39,057 nucleotides of DNA from an uncultured Lachnospiraceae bacterium (GTDB taxonomy: Bacteria; Bacillota; Clostridia; Lachnospirales; Lachnospiraceae): NCBI GenBank assembly GCA_946623875.1, contig CAMORO010000018.1:1-39057 (forward strand), given 5' to 3'. How positions within the stretch are numbered: position 1 is the first letter of the stretch; each line of letters starts with the position of its first letter. The notes beneath the pieces were generated by a model. That model ran no database searches, was not told where the DNA came from, and saw nothing but the letters and a program-made list of their open reading frames with translations. A program made the position numbers and the translations under genes. Below, piece by piece: positions 32,982 through 39,057 of this stretch.

Positions 32982-35165
32982 TCAGATATTAAGCATCTTT
33001 GTTCCGTTCTCATCCTCCATTATGATGATCCCTACCTGTCTCCTCGATGCCAGCCATTTCTTACCGTTTACTTCAACAACAGTGCCTTCATTAACTCCGC
33101 CCTTCATTACCACTCTGGCTTTCTTGGACTGCTCTATCTTTTCATTAACAGCCTTAAGCTCTTCTTCCAGCTTCTTTATATTGTCCTTCTTTGCGATCCT
33201 TGCGCTGTCTATTTTCTTAAACATCTCTATTTCCGCATGAACTTCACGCGGATATAATGCTTCCAGTTCGGAATATGCGGTAGCCAGTGACTCAAGCTCC
33301 TTCTCTATTTTCTTGATCTGATTGGTAATTATTATCTGTTTCTTGATCGTCTCATTGCTTACTCCGACCTTGAGTATTGCCTTGACTCCCGTTTCATTTC
33401 CAACCTCATTTACAACGATCTCCTGCTCCGCATAAACATATCCTCCGATCAGGGAACCGTGTCTTCCGGATATCTCGATCTTACCGTTACATTCAACCTC
33501 GCTTTTAAGAATATAACTTACCTTAATATTTCCTCCGGCCTTAGCCTTCACGTTTTCGAAGAAGCTTCCTTCTATATTGCCTCCGGCCTTTATCATTCCT
33601 CTGTGCTGCGCATTCACACCCTTACGGATAATGATGTTTCCACCGGCTTCAAGAGTCGCTCCCTCCACGAACCCGTCAATGATAAGATCATCCTTGGCAA
33701 CTATCGTGCAGCCATTTCCCACATCTCCCGTTACATATATGTTGCCGTCAAACCTTGTATCACCCATGTAAGCCGTAACATCTCCGAGGGTAAGGAGATT
33801 GGACACGGTGAGCTTGCTGCCGTCAAGCTCCACTATACCATCTACATTGGCTACATATGTCTGTTTATCCTGTTCGACATAAAAACCCTTACCGGTAAGA
33901 ATGCTCTGCTCTTTGCCTCTTATCGGCGGAAATTCCTGTCCGAATACCGTGTAGCCGACGGGGCCAAGCTGTGCCGGATGATAATAGGCCAGCTTCTGTC
34001 CTCTCTTGACCTGCTCGAACCAGTCAATATCCTTATAATCCAGACTGCCATCCTCCAGTATCTTGGGCTCACGCTTAAGCTCTGTCCTGAAGAAGAACTC
34101 GTAATACCCGTCCTCCCCGGGTTCGGATTTACGCCCCTGTGCGATGACCTGAGGCTGGTTACCGGCATTATCCGTAAGTATCATGTTTATAACATCTTCA
34201 TTGATCCCCTTGACTATTCCCCTTTCTTCGAGAGCATTCCTGATAACGCTTCTTGTTATCCCCACTCTCTTTCCGGTCAGCTGGAAATATGCCGTCATCT
34301 GATCGGGCGTGACCTTTATTTCAAAGTTATTGTAGGCGATCGCCTTGCCCTCACCTACACCCTGCGGTTTATCATCAATGATGCCCGCCGCAAGATACGC
34401 CCTCTTGACCGCCATATCGGTTGCCGGATACATAAGACTGGAATATCTCGAAACATCCAGTCCGTCCTCCAGCCCCATCCGGATCTCGCGCATCTGCTGC
34501 CAGTCATACAGAGGGTTAAGATACGCGCGGTAATTAACCTGATGCTCCATACCTCTTCTTATCTCACGCATCTGACGCCATTCGTAATCAAGACCCGCGT
34601 AGTCCTTCACATTGACTCCGCATTCAAGTCCGAGGCGGATCTGTTCTATCGAACTCCCTCTTAATTCATTATTGATATACGGTTTTATATTGATCTTTTT
34701 TTCAAGACAGATGCGGATCTGTTCCAGTTGCTCTTCATCGTAACCTTCTTCAATAAAAGGAGCAATGTCCACACCTGATTTGATCGATTTGCGTAATTCA
34801 CGAAGTGTTCCTGCCGGCAGGCTGAGATATTTAGAGAGATTTATACCTTCCTTAAGTGCCAGCCTAATCTGTCTCATAGTATCAAAGGGAACCCTGGGGT
34901 ATGCGTACAGCCTTACATTAAGCTTGTCCTCAAGTCCCAGCCTTATCTCCTCCATCTGGAACCAGTCAAAGTCCTTCCTTGCATACAGCTCAACCGGGAC
35001 CTCATTCATGAGCCCCAGCCTTATCTCCTTCATCTGCAATGCAAAGAAACCTTTGTCCTCATAAGGTTCGATATCAAGCCCTTCTTCCAGGCCGAGCTTG
35101 ATCTCCTCCACCTGATCTTTGGTGAAGCCCTGATTTAAATACTGCTGCTGTTCCTGCCTTGTCAT
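32982..35165 (-). CDS. FapA (DUF342) family protein with nine N-terminal repeats
   Basis: A 727-residue cytosolic protein. Residues about 14-262 hold nine repeats of 24-26 residues with the pattern QM-x-EIRLGLE-x-GLDV-xx-Y, as in FDWFQMEEIRLGLEDKLNV. The DUF342/FapA region (about 285-600) has the right-handed beta-helix look (GNIYVTGDVGNGCTIVAKDD; AGGNIIIRKGV; AGGNIEGSFFENVKAKAGG). A coiled coil (about 605-690) and a short beta end follow. FapA proteins are linked to flagellar assembly and surface polymer systems; the repeats probably form a helical scaffold. No signal peptide. Co-transcribed with the HD-GYP gene. Confidence 0.87.
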   Translation of the reverse strand: MTRQEQQQYLNQGFTKDQVEEIKLGLEEGLDIEPYEDKGFFALQMKEIRLGLMNEVPVELYARKDFDWFQMEEIRLGLEDKLNVRLYAYPRVPFDTMRQIRLALKEGINLSKYLSLPAGTLRELRKSIKSGVDIAPFIEEGYDEEQLEQIRICLEKKINIKPYINNELRGSSIEQIRLGLECGVNVKDYAGLDYEWRQMREIRRGMEHQVNYRAYLNPLYDWQQMREIRMGLEDGLDVSRYSSLMYPATDMAVKRAYLAAGIIDDKPQGVGEGKAIAYNNFEIKVTPDQMTAYFQLTGKRVGITRSVIRNALEERGIVKGINEDVINMILTDNAGNQPQVIAQGRKSEPGEDGYYEFFFRTELKREPKILEDGSLDYKDIDWFEQVKRGQKLAYYHPAQLGPVGYTVFGQEFPPIRGKEQSILTGKGFYVEQDKQTYVANVDGIVELDGSKLTVSNLLTLGDVTAYMGDTRFDGNIYVTGDVGNGCTIVAKDDLIIDGFVEGATLEAGGNIIIRKGVNAQHRGMIKAGGNIEGSFFENVKAKAGGNIKVSYILKSEVECNGKIEISGRHGSLIGGYVYAEQEIVVNEVGNETGVKAILKVGVSNETIKKQIIITNQIKKIEKELESLATAYSELEALYPREVHAEIEMFKKIDSARIAKKDNIKKLEEELKAVNEKIEQSKKARVVMKGGVNEGTVVEVNGKKWLASRRQVGIIIMEDENGTKMLNI

Positions 35166-35212
35166 GTGCTTTCCCCTTTGATCCCCCGATTTCCATATGT
35201 GTATACGGAGAT

Positions 35213-35218
35213 ATTATA
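35213..35218 (-). promoter_or_regulatory. Extended -10 promoter for fapA-HD-GYP
   Basis: The minus strand has TGT-TATAAT (hexamer 35218-35213), about 48 bases before the fapA start. The -35 is weak. Confidence 0.5.
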
Positions 35219-35280
35219 ACACGCTTCCGTTTATCAATAAATAGCACTTTTTTAATATATCGGTATTCTCTGTTTTTTTC

Positions 35281-35310
35281 TTTACATAGAAGAAATATGC
35301 ATATTATAAT
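35281..35310 (+). promoter_or_regulatory. Sigma-A promoter for the GDSL lipoprotein
   Basis: TTTACA (35281-35286), an 18-base spacer and a perfect TATAAT (35305-35310). An AAAGGAG site precedes the ATG at 35347, with a spacing of about 13 bases, longer than usual. Confidence 0.7.
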
Positions 35311-35346
35311 ACTGTAAATAAATGACTAAAGGAGAATGTAACCTCA

Positions 35347-36186
35347 ATGATCAGAGAAATAACCAAAAGAACACACATCATGGCAGCAATATGTATCCTT
35401 ATACCGGCAGCCATGCTGATGACATCATGCGGCAGTAACACAGCATCACCTGACAGTCCGGTTGCCGCTGTGACAGAAAAGCCTGCGGCCGATGAACCTG
35501 TTATCGTTGTGAACTCAGACGAAGAACAGGATACTGTTGCCCCTGACAATGAGCAGGAAAATGATACCTCTGAAGAAAATAATGACACTTCACCGGATAA
35601 CGCAGAAGAGAACCAACCCCCTGCCGCTTCAAATGCGGAAACTGTTTATAAAGGTGAAAAGGACCATGTGGATGTTGTATGGCTGGGTGATTCCCTGACT
35701 CAGGGTTCACTGGGCTGGGACAATAACAACAAGGACAACCCGCAGGCTCCGTGGAGGGTACTCGCGGACATTTCCGGATGGAACGTAACGGGTGCAGGTT
35801 ACTTCGGATACAAAACCGATGACATCTTCTGGTCATATACCGAATTCGGCGGAGTAAAGGATCCTTCAAGCATATATGTATTCTGGGTAGGTTCCAATGA
35901 CTTTGCCCAGTCTGTTGATAATATAGTTCCTGTCATGGATTCGATCGATCATTTCATGGAAATTGACGGATTGAAAAAATACCTGGTCCTTGGAACCACA
36001 AACCGCGGGGATATGGATCCCAATGCTTATAAAGGTATAAATGAACAATTCGAGAAAAGATACGGTGACAATTATCTGGATATCATGCCTTATGTGGAAT
36101 ACGGCCCCGACAATATCCACCTTACCGAGAATTCGTCAGGGGCTGTTGCCGAAGCCGTATACAATAAACTGAAAGAACTGTATTAA
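35347..36186 (+). CDS. SGNH/GDSL-hydrolase lipoprotein
   Basis: A 279-residue lipoprotein. The signal peptide ends in the lipobox LMTSC with C28 as the lipidated residue. An acidic, proline- and asparagine-rich linker (about 30-98) leads to an SGNH domain: GDSLTQG with S116, GSND with N184, and D255/H258 in PDNIHLTE, completing the catalytic triad and oxyanion residue except that the block II glycine (GAGYFG, about 149-154) is inferred. Such enzymes remove acyl groups from surface glycans or lipids. The substrate is unknown; sugar genes lie nearby. Confidence 0.9.
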   Translation: MIREITKRTHIMAAICILIPAAMLMTSCGSNTASPDSPVAAVTEKPAADEPVIVVNSDEEQDTVAPDNEQENDTSEENNDTSPDNAEENQPPAASNAETVYKGEKDHVDVVWLGDSLTQGSLGWDNNNKDNPQAPWRVLADISGWNVTGAGYFGYKTDDIFWSYTEFGGVKDPSSIYVFWVGSNDFAQSVDNIVPVMDSIDHFMEIDGLKKYLVLGTTNRGDMDPNAYKGINEQFEKRYGDNYLDIMPYVEYGPDNIHLTENSSGAVAEAVYNKLKELY

Positions 36187-36189
36187 TAT

Positions 36190-37209
36190 TTATCTGCCCG
36201 CATACATCTTTTCATAGTAGTTCTGATACTCACCCGATATTATCGGTGCCCACCATGATTCATTGTCAAGATACCAGCGGATGGTCTTTTTGATACCGTC
36301 AGCGAACTTAGTCTCAGGAAGCCATCCGAGCTCACTGTGGATCTTGGTGGGATCGATCGCATATCGCATATCATGTCCCTTACGATCCGTAACATAGGTT
36401 ATAAGGCTCTCCGGCTTGCCAAGTTCCTTGCATATAAGCTTAACTATATCTATATTCTTCATTTCATTGTGTCCGCCGATATTATACACCTCACCGACAC
36501 GACCCTTATGTATAACAAGATCTATTGCCTTGCAGTGATCCTCAACATACAGCCAGTCCCTTACATTAATTCCTTCACCGTATACCGGAAGCGGCTTGTC
36601 ATGAAGCGCATTTATTATCATAAGAGGAATGAGCTTCTCCGGGAAATGATAAGGTCCGTAATTGTTTGAGCAGCGGCTTATAGTCACAGGCAGACCGTAA
36701 GTCCTGTGATATGCAAGTACCAGAAGATCAGCTCCGGCCTTGGATGAGCTGTAAGGGCTGCTGGTATGTATGGGTGTCTCCTCCGTAAAGAAAAGATCCG
36801 GACGATCCAGAGGAAGATCTCCGTAAACCTCATCCGTTGAAACCTGATGATAACGCTTGATCCCGTACTTCCTGCAGGCATCCATAAGGACGGACGTACC
36901 TATTATATTCGTATCAAGAAATACCTGTGGATTTTCGATGGAACGGTCAACATGACTCTCAGCCGCAAAGTTAACCACCATATCCGGCTTCTCTTCTTCA
37001 AACAGCTTATATACAGCCTCCCTGTCGGTAATGCTCTCCCTGACAAACCTGAAGTTCGGATTGTCCATAACAGGTTCGAGAGTGGAAAGATTACCGGCAT
37101 ATGTAAGACAGTCCAGACATATAATCCTGTAATCCGGGTACTTATCCAACATATGAAATACGAAATTGCTTCCTATAAAACCTGCTCCACCTGTAACTAT
37201 GATCGTCAT
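36190..37209 (-). CDS. rfbB: dTDP-glucose 4,6-dehydratase
   Basis: A 339-residue extended SDR enzyme, the second step of dTDP-L-rhamnose synthesis (also first for other dTDP-deoxy sugars). The NAD loop GGAGFIGSN is at 7-15, the diagnostic FAAESHVDRSIENP follows, the catalytic T125, D126 and E127 lie in STDEVYGD, and Y153/K157 in PYSSSKAGAD. The length is normal. AAAGGAG precedes the ATG. The other rhamnose genes (rfbA, C, D) are not next to it. It ends 3 bases from the convergent GDSL gene. Confidence 0.95.
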   Translation of the reverse strand: MTIIVTGGAGFIGSNFVFHMLDKYPDYRIICLDCLTYAGNLSTLEPVMDNPNFRFVRESITDREAVYKLFEEEKPDMVVNFAAESHVDRSIENPQVFLDTNIIGTSVLMDACRKYGIKRYHQVSTDEVYGDLPLDRPDLFFTEETPIHTSSPYSSSKAGADLLVLAYHRTYGLPVTISRCSNNYGPYHFPEKLIPLMIINALHDKPLPVYGEGINVRDWLYVEDHCKAIDLVIHKGRVGEVYNIGGHNEMKNIDIVKLICKELGKPESLITYVTDRKGHDMRYAIDPTKIHSELGWLPETKFADGIKKTIRWYLDNESWWAPIISGEYQNYYEKMYAGR

Positions 37210-37244
37210 AATATTCTCCTTTGCACTTTAATATATTAAACAGA

Positions 37245-38027
37245 CTATGCATTGTCTGTATGCATCCTTCTGTCGGACTCAATCAGCTTCCTCATCGCTT
37301 CAACAGATATCCTCACTGCCGCGGTTATATCCTCACTCATATTTTGATCAAGACCTGCCTTCTCACGTTCCTGATTCCAGATAACATGGAAACATGAACC
37401 AGCCCGGCAGCCGCGCGCAGACGCGATAACAAAAAGTACGGAGGATTCCATTTCCGATGCCTTGACTCCGAGCCTCTTCCAGGCTTCCCATTTACTCAGC
37501 AGTTCACCTGCCACCGGCATACTCTCGGGTGAATGCTGTCCGTAAAACGAATCCTTACACTGCACGACTCCGACATGACAGGTCTTACCCTCTTCATCAG
37601 CCGCTTCCTTAAGCTTATTGACTATATCATAATCAGCCACTGCGGGAAACTCAATGGGAGCATATTCCACTGATGTATGATCATATCTTACCGCGCCCGT
37701 TGCCACAACAATATCACCCGACTGTACATGAAGCTCAATTCCGCCGCATGTACCGCAACGGATAAAGGTGTCCGCACCGATATGATGCAGCTCCTCAACC
37801 GCAATAGCTGTTGAAGGACCTCCGATGCCGGTTGAGCACACACTGACCTTCTCCCCGTTTAAATAACCGGTATAAATATTGTATTCCCTGTTGTATGCAA
37901 CCTGTTTTGCATCATCAAACAGCGATGCAACCAATTCACATCTTCCGGGATCACCTACAAGTATCACATATCTTCCCACATCGCCTTTGACACATTTGAT
38001 ATGGAATTCCCTGTCCAATTCCTGCAT
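37245..38027 (-). CDS. udp: Uridine phosphorylase
   Basis: A 260-residue purine/uridine phosphorylase-type enzyme that splits uridine with phosphate into uracil and ribose 1-phosphate. The phosphate and ribose residues are in [24 protein letters not shown] and [14 protein letters not shown]. The [21 protein letters not shown] stretch fits Udp better than purine-nucleoside phosphorylase DeoD. The length is normal. It lies between prsW (27 bases upstream) and rfbB (35 bases downstream), all in one direction. Confidence 0.92.
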   Translation of the reverse strand: MQELDREFHIKCVKGDVGRYVILVGDPGRCELVASLFDDAKQVAYNREYNIYTGYLNGEKVSVCSTGIGGPSTAIAVEELHHIGADTFIRCGTCGGIELHVQSGDIVVATGAVRYDHTSVEYAPIEFPAVADYDIVNKLKEAADEEGKTCHVGVVQCKDSFYGQHSPESMPVAGELLSKWEAWKRLGVKASEMESSVLFVIASARGCRAGSCFHVIWNQEREKAGLDQNMSEDITAAVRISVEAMRKLIESDRRMHTDNA

Positions 38028-38054
38028 AGTTCCCTCACTTTCCTGCTGCGATCA

Positions 38055-38792
38055 CTACTGCTCTTCTTTATAAGCAACGTCAATGACTCCATCACTTATA
38101 GCCTCATCATTTGCCGAATACTTACCTATGTTTTTTATGGTTATTATATACAAAGCTATAATAAATATAAAGAAAACCAGTACCAGCCACCCATTGTCCC
38201 TCATGAGACAATAGTCATAGAAACCGTGGATCACAACCGGGATCCACAGACTTTTTTTCAGAAAACCTTTTACACCCCGTCTGTCACATACGGTCTCACA
38301 CAGCCTGGCGCAGCCATAGTAATATCCCATATACACAGCGAAAACGGCATGACCGGGAACGGATGTCAATGCCCTGAGTATTGCGTTTCCCATACCGTTT
38401 GCCAGTACATATTCGATATTTTCAATTATGGCAAATCCCATTCCGACACTTACCGCATATACTATGGCATCAAAGGTATAATTGAACTCCTCATTTTTCC
38501 ATGTAAACTTCTTTAATACAAAATATTTAACGCCTTCCTCGATCAGTGCCGTGCAAATAAAAGCGTCCCAAAAAACGTACACTTTATCACTAAGCACAAA
38601 CATATCATTGCATCCATCCAGAATAACTCCGGCAATGATCTCAAGAATCAGCACCGGAATAACGGAAACAGCCCCGGCAATAAGCAGCTTTCTTATAAGA
38701 GGTACCGGTTCCTTCTCAATTTTGTCCTGCCTGTATATCTTATATACTATAAAGGCACCGGGTGCAATGGCAAGCGCCAATAAAGTCGACAT
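38055..38792 (-). CDS. PrsW family intramembrane metalloprotease
   Basis: A 245-residue multi-pass membrane protein of the PrsW family. Its four motifs are clear: E85, E86, K89 (IEEGVKYF); E124, N125 (FAIIENIEYV); H148 (PGHAVFAVYMGYYYG); and H189 with D192-like Asp in HGFYDY. At least seven hydrophobic segments are seen. The Bacillus relative cuts the anti-sigma factor RsiW, but no anti-sigma gene is nearby, so the substrate is unknown. GGAGG lies about 13 bases before the ATG, a long spacing. The gene starts just after the tRNA terminator. Confidence 0.9.
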   Translation of the reverse strand: MSTLLALAIAPGAFIVYKIYRQDKIEKEPVPLIRKLLIAGAVSVIPVLILEIIAGVILDGCNDMFVLSDKVYVFWDAFICTALIEEGVKYFVLKKFTWKNEEFNYTFDAIVYAVSVGMGFAIIENIEYVLANGMGNAILRALTSVPGHAVFAVYMGYYYGCARLCETVCDRRGVKGFLKKSLWIPVVIHGFYDYCLMRDNGWLVLVFFIFIIALYIITIKNIGKYSANDEAISDGVIDVAYKEEQ

Positions 38793-38817
38793 AATACTAA
38801 CTCATCCTCCGCTTAAA

Positions 38818-38851
38818 GAAAAAAAGCACCTACCAATTTGCTGATAGATGC
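38818..38851 (-). terminator. Terminator of the tRNA pair
   Basis: The minus strand has an 11-pair stem with wobbles, GCATCTATCAG with TTGGTAGGTGC (38850-38826), followed by seven or more T residues (38825-38818). It lies right after tRNA-Leu and before prsW. Confidence 0.8.
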
Positions 38852-38858
38852 TGTTTTA

Positions 38859-38944
38859 TGCCTCAGACCGGAATCGAACCGGTACGAAGTTTAACCCTCG
38901 CAGGATTTTAAGTCCTGTGCGTCTGCCAGTTCCGCCACTGAGGC
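38859..38944 (-). tRNA. tRNA-Leu (anticodon TAA)
   Basis: An 86-base cloverleaf with a 7-bp acceptor stem (GCCTCAG/CTGAGGC), discriminator A, anticodon loop CTTAAAA giving TAA, a long variable arm as expected for leucine, and a T arm with GGTTCGATTCC. CCA is not encoded. Confidence 0.96.
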
Positions 38945-38950
38945 TTTCCT

Positions 38951-38974
38951 ATTCCCTTAATGTATTAAGGGAAT
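38951..38974. other. Perfect hairpin between the two tRNA genes
   Basis: ATTCCCTTAA (38951-38960) and TTAAGGGAAT (38965-38974) form a 10-bp perfect stem with loop TGTA, filling most of the 34-base spacer between tRNA-Val and tRNA-Leu. No T run follows, so it is more likely a processing signal than a terminator. Confidence 0.6.
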
Positions 38975-38978
38975 AAAA

Positions 38979-39051
38979 TGGGGCCTATAGGGCTCGAACC
39001 TATGACCCTCTGCTTGTAAGGCAGATGCTCTCCCAGCTGAGCTAAGACCCC
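38979..39051 (-). tRNA. tRNA-Val (anticodon TAC)
   Basis: A 73-base cloverleaf with acceptor stem GGGGTCT/AGGCCCC (one wobble), discriminator A, D arm GCTCAGCTGGGAGAGC, anticodon loop CTTACAA giving TAC, and T arm with GGTTCGAGCCC. CCA is not encoded. Further tRNA genes may precede it outside the window. Confidence 0.96.
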
Positions 39052-39057
39052 GTTTGT

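Overview
The window looks like chromosomal core DNA of an anaerobic, low-to-moderate GC Gram-positive of the Clostridia, most likely Lachnospiraceae. This is inferred from the DnaD/DnaI-type replication loader genes, a CvfB-type S1 protein, a YjfB motility peptide, the family-typical long ribose-phosphate pyrophosphokinase, ferredoxin-domain aldo/keto reductase, SleB/ComEB/RpiB/Sua5 neighbours of an F-type ATP synthase operon, AGGAGG ribosome binding sites and sigma-A promoters. No rRNA, phage, transposase or CRISPR array is visible.

Layout. 1-540: edge of a structured interspersed repeat, then yjfB. 545-2331: CPBP membrane protease, a 77-residue unknown and ridA. 2342-6477: a minus-strand dnaD-dnaI-prs-cvfB operon. 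6478-6844: a non-coding stretch with DnaA-box-like sites and the murC terminator. 6845-9635: ahcY-murC with a 5' leader hairpin. 9721-10534: a plus-strand cassette of three tiny coupled genes ending in a DUF3791 protein, toxin-antitoxin-like in shape. 10551-15605: a zinc-ribbon membrane protein, then 208 bp of 16 tandem 13-bp units, then a METTL25-like methyltransferase overlapping a large membrane-anchored protein with a degenerate C39-like end. 15667-23168: the complete ATP synthase operon atpZ-I-B-E-F-H-A-G-D-C from one promoter, with a 134-bp multi-hairpin element exactly between atpA and atpG. 23313-27247: DUF402 protein (plus) facing sleB-comEB-rpiB-tsaC/sua5 (minus). 27309-31302: UDP-glucuronate decarboxylase (plus), then an aldo/keto reductase and a cytosolic LacI-type sensor protein (minus). 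31328-35218: a DtxR-like regulator, then fapA-HD-GYP. 35281-38792: GDSL lipoprotein (plus), then prsW-udp-rfbB (minus). 38818-39051: tRNA-Leu(TAA) and tRNA-Val(TAC).

Functionally the region covers energy conservation (c subunit with a sodium-binding signature), replication loading, nucleotide metabolism (Prs, Udp, dCMP deaminase), cell wall (MurC, SleB) and surface sugars (Uxs, RfbB), and signalling/motility-linked proteins (HD-GYP, FapA, YjfB).

The strongest unexplained structures are (1) a hairpin-rich repeat seen at 18521-18654 and again, truncated by the window edge, at 1-87, whose stems differ between copies only by compensatory base-pair changes; (2) the 13-bp tandem array at 11652-11859, whose variation nearly preserves an alternating pyrimidine-purine core; and (3) the three-gene DUF3791 cassette, which lacks the toxin-like partner I would expect next to it.
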